Positions 1 to 9,254 of a stretch of DNA of 52,413 nucleotides are shown here, piece after piece (position 1 is the stretch's first letter; each line of letters opens with the position of its first letter). A model generated the notes under the pieces. The model made no database searches. It was not told the origin of the DNA and saw nothing but the letters and a program-made list of their open reading frames with translations. Both the position numbers and the translations under genes were made by a program. This DNA comes from Cyanocohniella sp. LLY (GTDB lineage: Bacteria; Cyanobacteriota; Cyanobacteriia; Cyanobacteriales; Nostocaceae): positions 1 through 52,413 of the forward strand of contig JAKOMP010000038.1 in NCBI GenBank assembly GCA_022241785.1, given 5' to 3'.

Positions 1-2
1 CT

Positions 3-164
3 GCCAATATGACCTGGAAAGGAATTGCGCCCATTGTACATCTGGTTGAAACCACCTATGAAAAAGGAATTAAGGTTCTATCACAAGAGTTAGAACAGTA
101 CCAACCCCAATGGCAACGTTCTGAAACATTACCCAAATGGGATATTACTATCGTCCCGGTTTAG
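3..164 (+). pseudogene. C-terminal end of a transposase, probably ISAzo13-like
   Basis: An open frame enters from the left edge and stops at TAG 162-164. It contains MTWKG, HLVETTYEKGIKV and a final LPKWDITIVPV. The MTWKG...LVETTY.KGIKV pattern resembles the C-terminal tail of ISAzo13-family DDE transposases as I remember them. Only about 53 residues are visible, so it cannot be said whether the element is intact to the left. No terminal inverted repeat was recognised just after the stop. Confidence 0.45.
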
Positions 165-234
165 TTGGTACTTTATTTTCCTGCTAGTCCCTAATGGCAG
201 AAATGGTAATAGAGGAAGCTTAGGAACCTTGAGT

Positions 235-963
235 ATGATTAACAGCAAGGAACCCTTAGCCGCCGATAATTCCACTCTCAAGCTACCAATTTCGGAACTT
301 ACTAGTCAGCAATTCAACCTGGCAAAAAATAAGTGGAATATTCGCCAAGGGGCAACTTCTTTATTAGCCCCTGGTTCGGTAATTGCCGACGAGTACCGAG
401 AATTTGAACAACGCTTAGAAGAGAATTTTCAACTCGTTTGGCAGGAAAAACAACCCATCACTAGCTTTGAAAATCAAACTGTAACAGTGAATTTAACTGA
501 CAGTAAGCAAGTGGAAATTACTTTTCCTGAAGATTTATGGGTGGAAGGCAATACAAAAAGTGAGGCTAATTTAACTACATTTACTGTTAACCACGCGATT
601 CCTCAAAAGGATGTGACGCGGTTAGCCGTAGCAGAGTTTGCAGATGCAGGAGAAAACCTCAAATTCAATATTGTCGATTTGGCAGCAAAATCAGAAGTGA
701 TTCAAACGCAATTTCGGGTGAAATTTCGCGCACGGGATAGGTTTGGCGGCTACAAAACTGAATATGAAGGCGACATGCCCAACGAACTTGTCACCCGTGA
801 CTATAACCGTTTTATTCTCGCTTTGGGCAAGCTAAAAATTCCTGATCATGCTCTACGTCCTGGTGTCAACGTTGACATTGAGGTGGTAGCAACTCGCTTT
901 TTAGGGGAACGTTCCGCACAGCAAACCATTAACTGGCAGAGTGCTATCCGCAGTCCTAGATAA
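235..963 (+). CDS. Hypothetical protein, about 242 residues
   Basis: I do not recognise this protein. It has no signal peptide or membrane segment and reads as a soluble, mixed alpha/beta protein of ordinary composition. The N-terminal third is polar (SELTSQQFNLAKNKWNIRQG). The C-terminal third is rich in alternating hydrophobic/polar stretches such as TQFRVKFRARDRFGGYKTEY and VDIEVVATRFLGERS, which suggest beta structure. ATG 235 is preferred over the in-frame TTG at 229 because an AGGAA element lies upstream. It lies 70 bases downstream of the transposase tail and converges with the decayed permease on the other strand. Confidence 0.6.
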   Translation: MINSKEPLAADNSTLKLPISELTSQQFNLAKNKWNIRQGATSLLAPGSVIADEYREFEQRLEENFQLVWQEKQPITSFENQTVTVNLTDSKQVEITFPEDLWVEGNTKSEANLTTFTVNHAIPQKDVTRLAVAEFADAGENLKFNIVDLAAKSEVIQTQFRVKFRARDRFGGYKTEYEGDMPNELVTRDYNRFILALGKLKIPDHALRPGVNVDIEVVATRFLGERSAQQTINWQSAIRSPR

Positions 964-977
964 CATCTACCAAAAAT

Positions 978-1641
978 TTAAGAGGGTTTTTTACCATCTG
1001 ACACCATCTGTGCCAGAAGATTGCCGGCAAAATCTAGCAACTGATCTAGCAAAAAGCCAATAATACCAATGTAAAGCACCGAGTCGATTATGTAATTGCT
1101 GTTGCCGGCTTTGTACGCATTCCAAGCGAGAAATCCCAGTCCTTTGGGGCCTATCAGCATTTCTGTGGCAATAACTGTAAACCAAGCTACCCAAATACCA
1201 ACTTTGAGAGCGTGAAATATATGAAAGATGGCGACGCGAAAGTTATTACTCTGTCTCAGAAAATGTTGCATACCTATGGCGGTATTAAGAATCATCGACC
1301 AGAGAGTTCCTAAAAAAACAATGACTATAGTTGCAGGTTCACTGTTATCTCCAAAAACTACGAGTCCAATGGGTAGCAAGGCGATAGGAGGGATACTATG
1401 TGGTATTTGAAATACTCGCTTGAATATCTGATAAACAGCGGCATTTATACCTATGAAATAACCGACAAAGCCACCTAAAACAGCGGCTGGAATGTAACCT
1501 ACAAATAACTTTTGTAAGCTAGCTAAAACATCTAAAAATATACTAGGTTCCATGCCTCAGTTCTCATTTGGAACGTCTGGGGAATACTGCGGCAATCACG
1601 AAAAATGGCGAATATACAAACACTAAAAGGGTTATAAAAGT
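978..1641 (-). pseudogene. Decayed ABC transporter permease (NrtB/SsuC/TauC-like)
   Basis: The readable frame (1553 to 978, 191 residues) has the binding-protein-dependent permease fold: SLQKLFVGYIPAAVLGG, a PPIALLPIGLVVFG loop, and EMLIGPKGLGFLAWNAYKAG matching NrtB. It is much shorter than the 250-280 residues usual for the family. Compared with the NrtB encoded at 29265-30104, roughly 17 residues are missing from the EAA coupling loop: NNFRVAIFHIFHALKVGIW replaces the NNVAKVLQLNRKEYF...LPYIFTGLRIAIG stretch. Upstream, in another frame, 1641-1564 encodes a hydrophobic stretch (TFITLLVFVYSPFFVIAAV) ending at TGA, plausibly the lost first membrane segment. No cognate ATPase or binding-protein gene is adjacent. 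Probably non-functional. Confidence 0.6.
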
Positions 1642-2007
1642 TTAGGGCTGTTTCATTTGGGCAATGCTAATTAACCAGCTAGAAAGCTTTTGCTATATAA
1701 TAGTCTCACTTAACAAAGTTTTTTGTAGTGGGACATACTAGGCGCTAATATTGATATTTTCAAATAATGAAATAGCCCTGATTAAAGTTTTCTTGAATTA
1801 AATTTACCAGAAAATAAAAGTTTAATTAATAAATTAAATAAAATCTCAATAATTCATTTTCTGGATACTGCTAGTAAAAATCACATTAAAAAAATATTCA
1901 CCCGCAGGCTATAAACCTGGGGCTACAAGAAACAAGCCTGCCTATGCAGGCTAATCCTATAGATCTTAGGAAAATGTAATTAACTAATACTGTTCACTAA
2001 TAACTAA
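1642..2007. other. AT-rich intergenic region
   Basis: No coding sequence was recognised between the permease remnant and the coiled-coil gene. The left half is AT-rich and featureless. The right half holds the dispersed hairpin repeat listed separately. Confidence 0.6.
1901..1955. repeat. Dispersed palindromic repeat (GCCTGC...GCAGGC type)
   Basis: A perfect 7-bp inverted repeat AGCCTGC/GCAGGCT (1935-1941 and 1946-1952) with a 4-base loop follows CCCGCAGGCTATAAACCTGG. This resembles a short dispersed repeat family common in Nostoc intergenic DNA. It lies just beyond the stop of the coiled-coil gene on the minus strand and could also act as an RNA hairpin there. Confidence 0.5.
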
Positions 2008-2583
2008 TTATTTCCCCAAATTACGTTTCATTTGTTCCAACTCATCTTGAGTTTCCCAACGACGAAACTTTTCTTCTAAATCATCCAATCCACTAGAATA
2101 ACTGCTAGTTGGACTCCACCAGCCATTGGTTTCTAAGCGCTCTTGAGTTTGCGCTTGGGTGCGGGCTTTTTCGGCTTCAGTTGCTTTGGTTTGCACTTCT
2201 TGTCGCCGCACTTGAATTTTCCGCAGCAGTTCTTGAGATTGGGCGATGCGTTCTTTTAGCCCTTGCATATGTCCCCAACGCTGGTTACCTTCACGCAATA
2301 AGGCGGCTTCCCTATCTTGGGCTGCGGCTGCTAAATCTTGCCTACCAGCATCTTTGGCCTTTTGCACACGGATATGCCAACGTTGAATTTCTTGGGCGGT
2401 GGACAAAATTTCGTCTTGCGATCGCTTCTCTTGTAATTGTAAATCTGCAATCAATTTTAAAGTATCTTCCTCTTGCTGCCGCAGCTGTTCTAACAGCGCT
2501 TCTAACTCCAAATGTGGATTATTACGCAAGAATTCTTCTAAACGGTTTTCTAGAAACCGACTCAAATCATCAAATAAGCCCAC
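2008..2583 (-). CDS. Coiled-coil protein, probable TIGR04376 cyanobacterial family
   Basis: A 191-residue, highly charged, mostly helical protein. It begins with GLFDDLSRFLENRLEEFLR, followed by a long coiled coil (LEALLEQLRQQEEDTLKLIADLQLQEKRSQ) and heptad-rich Gln/Glu/Arg helices. The C-terminus is WWSPTSSYSSGLDDLEEKFRRWETQDELEQMKRN. This layout matches the uncharacterised cyanobacterial TIGR04376 family as I know it. The frame stays open to 2748. GTG 2583 is chosen because GGAG lies about 9 bases upstream, it gives the family N-terminus, and it avoids overlap with the upstream peptidase gene. Function unknown; no membrane segment or catalytic motif. Confidence 0.75.
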   Translation of the reverse strand: MGLFDDLSRFLENRLEEFLRNNPHLELEALLEQLRQQEEDTLKLIADLQLQEKRSQDEILSTAQEIQRWHIRVQKAKDAGRQDLAAAAQDREAALLREGNQRWGHMQGLKERIAQSQELLRKIQVRRQEVQTKATEAEKARTQAQTQERLETNGWWSPTSSYSSGLDDLEEKFRRWETQDELEQMKRNLGK

Positions 2584-2729
2584 GGACAGAACTCCAGAGG
2601 TCGAGTGTGTAACTAGTTTATTGTAGTAATTATTATGGTATGCCGAAAGTGAATTGTCATAGTATCCCTCTATGGGGTAGTCTCGATGATGTTGGACTGA
2701 TGGTTTAATATCCGTTAGGGTTATGTGTT

Positions 2730-3572
2730 TTACAAGGGTGTCAACCAATAGGTAATTCCCCGAACCACCTTATTTTGAAAACCAAACTGAGATAGTTCGT
2801 CCTCAGACAAACCGACATAAGTCCAATGGGGAACATCATTTTCAACAGTCTGAAACCAACCATATTGATTGAGTGCTTGTCTTTGGCGATCATGAGAGAC
2901 ACGTAAATCTACAGCTAATCCCCAAAGATGCTGTGATGTTCCCGGTGGTGCAACTATGCCCAAAATGGCTGTTTCTTTACCTTGTTTTACTTTTTCTAAA
3001 GTTTTATTATTAGCATATTTGTGCCAAAATCTTAAATTCGTGGCAAAACTGCGAGTGCAATCACTAGCACCGTAACCAGATTTCAAAGGAATATTTGTGA
3101 GTTTTTGTGCTTTATTTAAAGCTATAGCTGCCGACTCTTGTAAGTAACAATCTCGACTGCCATCTACTTTTGCCATTTTCAGATTAGCTTGAAAATCAAG
3201 AGTTTCCTGCTCATCAGCAAAAATAACTGTTGATGGTAGGGTAATTGCTGATTCTTGATTTACCCATGCTGCACCGTATGCACGGAGTAAAATATAGGCA
3301 AAAGTATCAGCCTGGGGAATAGCTGTTAAATTACGAGCGATCGCAGATAAAAAACGCTCTTTGTCGCTCAATTCTAAATTAGGTATATATCCCCGTAACC
3401 TTGATTCTGTTGATGGCTGATCACAGGGTAATAAATTATTAACTACGCAAGTATTGACTGAGCGATCGCTTGGCGTAAATTTGTAGTGATTTATGCTGGT
3501 ACTGGAAATTATTGTCAAAGCAATAGAAATATAAATTATGAAGAATTTTATTTTTCTTGAGACATATTTCAT
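2730..3572 (-). CDS. Secreted D-alanyl-D-alanine carboxypeptidase-like protein (peptidase M15 fold)
   Basis: The protein starts at MKYVSRKIKFF, where a basic start and hydrophobic IIYISIALTIISS form a signal peptide or anchor. A longer reading to 3596 lacks support. In the C-terminal half, GTSQHLWGLAVDLRVS fits the M15B/VanY metal-binding signature SxHxxGxAxD, and PHWTYVGLSEDEL resembles the second zinc-binding region (WHxRY in VanY). Two or more cysteines (CYLQES, DCTRSF) could form disulfides. It would act on peptidoglycan peptides in the periplasm. The canonical Glu before the last His is not obvious, so activity is uncertain. Confidence 0.7.
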   Translation of the reverse strand: MKYVSRKIKFFIIYISIALTIISSTSINHYKFTPSDRSVNTCVVNNLLPCDQPSTESRLRGYIPNLELSDKERFLSAIARNLTAIPQADTFAYILLRAYGAAWVNQESAITLPSTVIFADEQETLDFQANLKMAKVDGSRDCYLQESAAIALNKAQKLTNIPLKSGYGASDCTRSFATNLRFWHKYANNKTLEKVKQGKETAILGIVAPPGTSQHLWGLAVDLRVSHDRQRQALNQYGWFQTVENDVPHWTYVGLSEDELSQFGFQNKVVRGITYWLTPL

Positions 3573-3829
3573 ATTCTCATAATATAGAGTTCCCATAATT
3601 TAGTTTATAAAAAAAATGATGGAATTAAAATTAAAAAAACATCATTGATTTACCAAATAATCATATTTAAAAAAGCTGAAATGAACTTCCTTGGTGCTCT
3701 TTGCACTTTAAGAGTTAGTCTATAATTTCCAACTATTTTGATAGCTTATTTAACATCAAGATACCTCAATAAAACCACTAGATCGGTTAAAATTATTCAT
3801 ACACACTCAGCCTGCTAATCCTGTTAAGT

Positions 3830-5752
3830 ATGACCATGCACAATTCCGTTGAATTCCAAGACGCTTTTGATGTCATTGTCGTCGGTGCAGGTCACTCCGG
3901 TTGCGAAGCCGCCCTTGCATCTGCCCGCCTTGGCTGTCGGACTCTGCTACTAACACTCAACTTGGATAAAATTGCTTGGCAACCCTGTAACCCAGCCGTG
4001 GGAGGCCCAGCTAAATCCCAGTTAACTCACGAAGTAGATGCACTCGGTGGGGAAATTGGTAAAGTAGCAGACCGCACTTATCTACAAAAACGTATCCTCA
4101 ACTCTTCACGAGGCCCTGCGGTGTGGGCATTACGCGCCCAATCAGATAAGCGTGAATATGCCGCGGTCATGAAAACCATTGTCGAAAACCAAGAAAACTT
4201 AACCATCCGCGAAGGTATGGCCACAGACTTGGTGCTAGGTGCTAATGACGAAATTATTGGGGTTGAGACTTACTTTGGTGTAGCATTCCAATGCCAAGCC
4301 GTAATCTTAACCACTGGCACCTTCTTAGGCGGAAAAATTTGGGTAGGTAACAAATCCATGCCAGCAGGCCGGGCTGGGGAATTTGCGGCTGAGGGATTGA
4401 CCGAAACTTTAAATCGTTTAGGCTTTGAAACCGGCAGGCTGAAAACTGGTACTCCAGCAAGGGTAGACAAGCGCTCAGTTGACTACAGTAAAATGACCAT
4501 CCAGCCAGGGGATGAAGAAGTACGCTGGTTTAGCTTTGACCCTGAAGCTTGGGTAGAAAGAGAACAGATACCTTGTTACATTACCCGCACCACCGCCGAA
4601 ACCCATCGCCTGATTCGAGAGAATTTACACCTCTCACCCGTTTATGGTGGTTGGGTAGAAGCAAAAGGCCCTCGTTACTGCCCCAGCATTGAAGATAAGA
4701 TTGTCCGCTTTGCCGATAAAGAAAGCCACCAAATATTTATTGAACCAGAAGGACGGGACATACCTGAACTATATATTCAAGGGTTTTCCACAGGGTTGCC
4801 CGAAAATTTGCAACTGCAAATGTTACGTAGTCTCCCTGGTTTAGAAAATTGTTCGATGCTGCGTCCGGCTTATGCAGTGGAATATGACTATTTACCAGCA
4901 ACTCAATGTTTTCCCACACTGATGACCAAGAAAATTTCCGGGTTGTTTTGTGCAGGACAAATTAACGGCACCACTGGCTACGAAGAAGCAGCCGCCCAAG
5001 GAATTGTTGCGGGAATTAATGCGGCGCGGTTGGTTCGCGGTCAAGAAATGATTATTTTCCCCCGTGAGCAAAGTTATCTGGGGACACTGGTTGATGATTT
5101 GTGTACTAAAGACTTGCGGGAACCATACCGGATGCTTACCAGTAGGTCTGAATATCGCCTACTACTGCGTTCTGACAATGCTGACCAACGCATGACACCC
5201 CTGGGACGAGAAATTGGCTTAATTGACGATCGCAGATGGAATTGGTTTACCCAAAAACAAACCCAGATTACCACTGAAAAAGCCCGTTTATATGCTACTA
5301 GAGTCAAAGAACACGAAGAAATAGGCCAGGCGATCGCTTCTGCATCTGGTCAAGCAATTAAAGGTTCCATTACCCTAGCTGACTTACTCCGCCGTCCAGG
5401 ATTTCATTATGTTGACCTCGAAAGTCATGGACTAGGCAACCCCCACCTCCAGCAAGCTGAGAAAGAAGGCGCAGAAATTGACATTAAATATTCTGGCTAT
5501 CTAGCTAGACAACAAAATCAAATTGACCAGATTGCCCGTCAAGCACACCGCCAGCTACCTGCGGACTTGGACTACACAACAATTGATACCTTATCTAAAG
5601 AAGCACGGGAAAAACTCAGTAAGGTCAAACCGCTGACTCTCGGTCAAGCAGCACGCACCGGTGGCGTTAATCCGGCTGATATCAACGCCTTGCTAATATA
5701 TTTAGAATTGCGTAAAACCAAGAACCAGTCAGAGTTTCGGGCGTTAGCTTAA
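3830..5752 (+). CDS. mnmG: tRNA uridine-5-carboxymethylaminomethyl modification enzyme MnmG (GidA)
   Basis: A 640-residue protein of family length. The FAD dinucleotide-binding motif [14 protein letters not shown] sits at residues 18-30. It is followed by [23 protein letters not shown] and [14 protein letters not shown], both diagnostic of Mnm[22 protein letters not shown] is the second FAD motif. [22 protein letters not shown] is the conserved C-terminal signature. With MnmE it installs the carboxymethylaminomethyl group on U34 of tRNAs that read split codon boxes. It is monocistronic here, with about 230 AT-rich bases upstream and no obvious operon partner. Confidence 0.97.
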   Translation: MTMHNSVEFQDAFDVIVVGAGHSGCEAALASARLGCRTLLLTLNLDKIAWQPCNPAVGGPAKSQLTHEVDALGGEIGKVADRTYLQKRILNSSRGPAVWALRAQSDKREYAAVMKTIVENQENLTIREGMATDLVLGANDEIIGVETYFGVAFQCQAVILTTGTFLGGKIWVGNKSMPAGRAGEFAAEGLTETLNRLGFETGRLKTGTPARVDKRSVDYSKMTIQPGDEEVRWFSFDPEAWVEREQIPCYITRTTAETHRLIRENLHLSPVYGGWVEAKGPRYCPSIEDKIVRFADKESHQIFIEPEGRDIPELYIQGFSTGLPENLQLQMLRSLPGLENCSMLRPAYAVEYDYLPATQCFPTLMTKKISGLFCAGQINGTTGYEEAAAQGIVAGINAARLVRGQEMIIFPREQSYLGTLVDDLCTKDLREPYRMLTSRSEYRLLLRSDNADQRMTPLGREIGLIDDRRWNWFTQKQTQITTEKARLYATRVKEHEEIGQAIASASGQAIKGSITLADLLRRPGFHYVDLESHGLGNPHLQQAEKEGAEIDIKYSGYLARQQNQIDQIARQAHRQLPADLDYTTIDTLSKEAREKLSKVKPLTLGQAARTGGVNPADINALLIYLELRKTKNQSEFRALA

Positions 5753-5982
5753 CTTAAACTTCATCAAGGTTGAGTATAGTAGATATGAAGGAGTTAGTAT
5801 GATAGATGACATGACTTCAGTAATGGCATCGTCAGCTGTCTCCAGATTGAAGTTGAATTTAATACACCAAGCTACTAACTCTTCTAGTTGCAAGAGAGCT
5901 TGAAACCTTCTGCAAAAATCCTGATTTCCAGGTAATAGGGGCGGCATTGCCCCGTCCTGGCAGCCACAACCCAAAATGCCTT

Positions 5983-7341
5983 ATGTTACAAGCAGCCAGA
6001 ACCCATCTCATTATTCCAGAACCATCAGAGGACTTGATCACCAACGAACCTTGGTCGATAGAATTCTATGCTGATGGTTTGATGGATGAACTTTTTGCCG
6101 ATATTGACGAAATTTTGGATGTTAGTGGGAATCTGCCTTCCCAAACTTTAAGGCATGGCAGTCGTACACCACGCATTATCGAAGAAACCTCGGCAAGCCA
6201 TTGGTTTTCTCCGTCGAGACAATCTGCTACCGCGGTAGCTTCAGAATACGAGCATCTGCCAACTATTAATGTGCCGCAGATTGTCTTACCAAATTCCCTA
6301 ACTCGCACAGGCAAAACGTTTCCTCAAGTGAGGAACAAGCAAGTCAGTACAGTTGTAGTTGACAAGGCTGGGGTAATTAGTAGATCCCTGCGAACTAGGC
6401 AATCCTGGAAAAAACTGTTGATTGCCGGAACAACTATTGGTGTGGCCATCGCCGGGACAATTTACTTGGTACACTCTGGATTGCTGATTCTGTTTACTTC
6501 CAAATTAACCCAGCCAGAACTCTATCTACAGCAAAGCCAAACACAGGTAACTACCAAGGTAGATGTCCAAGCAGAGTTAGTTAACTATATGCTGGGAGCG
6601 CTGGCAATTATCGAGAAACAAGGGGAAGCCAGTAATCGCCAATTTGGTAACACCAGATTCAACAATCGCGGAATCTCCAACTCTTCAAACGTAGCTGTAG
6701 CTAGCAATCAATCCATTGGTGATTTAGCGCCACCTCTAGCTGCTAACAATGCATCGCCCGCTAACCGTTCTACAAGTGTCGTCGAGCGCATTTACGTTCC
6801 TGTTTATCAAGCGCCGTCACCCATGCGCTATGCGCCACCACCAAATCCTGGTGCGGTAATACAAACGCCACAGGTAGCAAAAAATCAATCTGATGCCGTA
6901 AAAACTGCCATGAACACAGCACAACCGCCAGCCAAGCCTGCGGATGTGAATATGGTAGCCTCGGCTGTGCGTCCAGTATTGAAACCTGTAACCGTACAAT
7001 CTGCACCAATTAGCGTACAGCAACAACCTGCGTCTTTACCTGGATTGCCAGTGGCCCCACTACGTCCCGCAGTACCTAGTCAACCTGCACCAGCAGTTAC
7101 TCAGCAACAAGCATATGTACCCATTTCTGCCGCAACTGTTGCTAACCATACCTTAGAGGGGTTAATGGAATTAGGTGAGAAATCCGTGGCTTTATTTCAA
7201 ATTGAAGGTGTAACTCGCCGGGTAAACATGGGAGAAAGCATCGGTGTCAGTGGTTGGACGCTAGTTGATGTGAGTAATGGAGAAGCGATAGTTCGTCGTA
7301 ATGGCGAAGTGCGATCAATCTTTGCAGGGCAGAGATTGTAA
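5983..7341 (+). CDS. Membrane-anchored proline-rich protein with a GspC-like C-terminal module
   Basis: About 452 residues. An acidic cytoplasmic N-terminal segment (MDELFADIDEILDVSG) precedes one membrane helix (KKLLIAGTTIGVAIAGTIYL). A long low-complexity region follows, rich in Pro, Ala, Gln and Ser (YQAPSPMRYAPPPNPGAV, QPAPAVTQQQ). A compact C-terminal domain ends with FQIEGVTRRVNMGESIGVSGWTLVDV and EAIVRRNGEVRSIFAGQRL. That domain resembles the small periplasmic homology region of type II secretion protein GspC, but I infer this only from its pattern. The layout suggests envelope spanning. ATG 5983 is preferred to the upstream in-frame TTG at 5947; neither has a strong Shine-Dalgarno. 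Confidence 0.65.
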   Translation: MLQAARTHLIIPEPSEDLITNEPWSIEFYADGLMDELFADIDEILDVSGNLPSQTLRHGSRTPRIIEETSASHWFSPSRQSATAVASEYEHLPTINVPQIVLPNSLTRTGKTFPQVRNKQVSTVVVDKAGVISRSLRTRQSWKKLLIAGTTIGVAIAGTIYLVHSGLLILFTSKLTQPELYLQQSQTQVTTKVDVQAELVNYMLGALAIIEKQGEASNRQFGNTRFNNRGISNSSNVAVASNQSIGDLAPPLAANNASPANRSTSVVERIYVPVYQAPSPMRYAPPPNPGAVIQTPQVAKNQSDAVKTAMNTAQPPAKPADVNMVASAVRPVLKPVTVQSAPISVQQQPASLPGLPVAPLRPAVPSQPAPAVTQQQAYVPISAATVANHTLEGLMELGEKSVALFQIEGVTRRVNMGESIGVSGWTLVDVSNGEAIVRRNGEVRSIFAGQRL

Positions 7342-7427
7342 TATTTATAATTCTTCTCCGGAAATGCGCGGATGGGTGGGTGTTCAAAACACGATTTTCC
7401 AAACAGAGCTTCAAATTCCCTTAATAC

Positions 7428-7449
7428 AAGGCTTTTATAGAAAAGCCTT
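7428..7449 (+). terminator. Hairpin downstream of the proline-rich protein gene
   Basis: A perfect 9-bp stem AAGGCTTTT/AAAAGCCTT with loop ATAG lies 86 bases after the stop codon. It has no T-run beyond the stem, so it may be a weak terminator. It separates the gene from the CRISPR leader. Confidence 0.45.
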
Positions 7450-7590
7450 CCTCAAGTACCCGCGTGCCTTACGTAGTCTGGGTTTTAGACATTTATTCAC
7501 TACTGAAATTTTATTTTTTATGGTATGATTAGCTCATCCGCGCAACAGAACCTTGAAAACTAAATAAGTCAAGGCTTTTGGGGTTCAGAG
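7450..7590 (+). promoter_or_regulatory. Probable CRISPR leader and promoter
   Basis: The AT-rich stretch directly before the first repeat contains an extended -10 element TGGTATGAT (7521-7529). It also contains a 6-bp inverted repeat CCTTGA/TCAAGG (7551-7556, 7569-7574). The leader is placed on this side because the repeats end in ATTGAAAC in plus orientation and the only degenerate repeat is near the far end. Confidence 0.6.
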
Positions 7591-8726
7591 GTTAAAATTT
7601 TGATTACTCCCTATTAGGGATTGAAACATGATTGTACTACAATTTTACCCGAATGGCGAAGTTAAAATTTTGATTACTCCCTATTAGGGATTGAAACACT
7701 ACTTCTCTTTCTAGAACTGTCTTTTCTTTTGTTAAAATTTTGATTACTCCCTATTAGGGATTGAAACTTTGGTGAATGTAATCCGACGAATGTATCTAGC
7801 AGTTAAAATTTTGATTACTCCCTATTAGGGATTGAAACAATAGCATTTAAACTGCTTCCGGCTTGCTTAATGGTTAAAATTTTGATTACTCCCTATTAGG
7901 GATTGAAACAGATCATCGTATCAGCAGGTACTCTCTTAATCCTGTTAAAATTTTGATTACTCCCTATTAGGGATTGAAACTAAATTCTAAATCAATCTAC
8001 TATTTAGCTCTTCGGTTAAAATTTTGATTACTCCCTATTAGGGATTGAAACAGAAGTTAATTACCAAACCACTGTAATTAACAATCAAGTTAAAATTTTG
8101 ATTACTCCCTATTAGGGATTGAAACAGTAGACTTGAAAACCTGTAAATCCTACGTGGACGGAGGTAGAAGTTAAAATTTTGATTACTCCCTATTAGGGAT
8201 TGAAACACAATCTATTGATAGCAAGGGTTAGAAGTGTTTTTAGGTTAAAATTTTGATTACTCCCTATTAGGGATTGAAACAGTGCAACCAACGGTTGAGA
8301 TGTTAGGAGACTTACGTTAAAATTTTGATTACTCCCTATTAGGGATTGAAACCTCGAACCGTAACCCTGAGAGCGCCGGACGAAGACCCCCCAGTTAAAA
8401 TTTTGATTACTCCCTATTAGGGATTGAAACGAAAATTGCGACAAACCTCCAAACCGTAAGAAACTGGAGTTAAAATTTTGATTACTCCCTATTAGGGATT
8501 GAAACAGAGTCTTACTTCCTTACGCACATCAAGATAGTAGGCAAGTTAAAATTTTGATTACTCCCTATTAGGGATTGAAACTAAAGCCGGGTAATGATTC
8601 TGCTCCTTCATATCAAGGTTAAAATTTTGATTACTCCCTATTAGGGATTGGAACAGTGTTGCCAGCATTGCCAAACCCATACCTGAACCGTTAAAATTTT
8701 GATTACTCCCTATTAGGGATTGAAAC
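7591..8726 (+). CRISPR. CRISPR array, 16 repeats of 37 bp and 15 spacers
   Basis: Repeats begin GTTAAAATTTTGATTACTCC and end CTATTAGGGATTGAAAC. They start at 7591, 7661, 7731, 7802, 7873, 7944, 8015, 8089, 8170, 8244, 8316, 8394, 8469, 8545, 8618 and 8690. All are identical except repeat 15 (8618-8654), which ends ATTGGAAC. The core TCCCTA-T-TAGGGA is palindromic. Spacers 1-6 are 33-34 bp and spacers 7-15 are 35-44 bp. The ATTGAAAC 3' end is the usual crRNA 5' handle of type I and III systems in cyanobacteria, so transcription should run left to right. No cas gene lies in the window, so the processing machinery must be encoded elsewhere. Confidence 0.98.
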
Positions 8727-8886
8727 ACTCTGTACAGGCGACGTGCGCGATTATCATTCTTATTTAAATTATTTTGAGTATTTTAACTAATTGACAAAAT
8801 GCACTTTATCTTAACCTATCAATAATGATCGCACCCTCATATCAAAGAATGCGATCGCCTGCGTACAACGAAACTGATATTATGTA

Positions 8887-9162
8887 TCAACCACCAGCCA
8901 CAGCAGGGACAATACTCACTTCATCACCATCTTTCAGGGGTGTATCTATCCCTTCTAAAAAGCGAATATCTTCGCTATTAACATATAAATTTAAAAAGCG
9001 TCGAGGCTGTCCTTTTTCATCGCACAAACGTGATTTGATACCAGGACAGCTTTCTTCTAAAGAATCAAATAGTTCGCCAATGTTGGTACCACTACAGGTT
9101 AGGGTAGCTTGGTTATTGGTAAATTTTTGCAGAGCAGTCGGAACTAAAACTGTAACAGCCAT
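8887..9162 (-). CDS. MoaD/ThiS family ubiquitin-like sulfur-carrier protein
   Basis: A 91-residue beta-grasp protein ending [14 protein letters not shown]. The terminal Gly-Gly is the site that is adenylated and thiocarboxylated in this family. The N-terminus [18 protein letters not shown] and the central [15 protein letters not shown] fit MoaD/ThiS. It lies 92 bases downstream of thrC on the same strand, so the two may be cotranscribed. A second, divergent paralogue is at 13273-13533, which makes it unlikely that this copy is the molybdopterin synthase subunit. A role as sulfur donor in amino-acid metabolism, like mycobacterial CysO, is inference from context. Confidence 0.85.
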   Translation of the reverse strand: MAVTVLVPTALQKFTNNQATLTCSGTNIGELFDSLEESCPGIKSRLCDEKGQPRRFLNLYVNSEDIRFLEGIDTPLKDGDEVSIVPAVAGG

Positions 9163-9192
9163 AGAAGTAGAAATTTAGGAATGAAAAGTAAG

Positions 9193-9243
9193 GAGTTAAG
9201 AGTAAAGTTAATAGTTGAAAGTTAGGAAGGAAACTCTTAACTC
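9193..9243 (-). terminator. Long-loop hairpin between thrC and the MoaD-like gene
   Basis: A perfect 11-bp inverted repeat GAGTTAAGAGT/ACTCTTAACTC encloses 29 bases. It lies right after the thrC stop on the minus strand and could attenuate readthrough into the MoaD-like gene. It lacks a clear T-run. Confidence 0.4.
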
Positions 9244-9254
9244 ACAAGTTATAA

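Noticed and set aside
2109-2612. Plus-strand 167-codon frame
   Set aside because: It is antisense to the coiled-coil gene, whose codon pattern and family match decide the strand.
5744-5974. Minus-strand 76-codon frame containing LLQLEELVAWCIKFNFNLET
   Set aside because: The N-terminal part is unconvincing and it overlaps the mnmG end. An opposing 34-codon plus frame with AAGGAG (5799-5903) is equally possible; neither is supported.
8193-8444. Minus-strand frame of 83 codons with a repeated SLIGSNQNFN motif
   Set aside because: It is a translation of CRISPR repeats and spacers, hence the periodic peptide.
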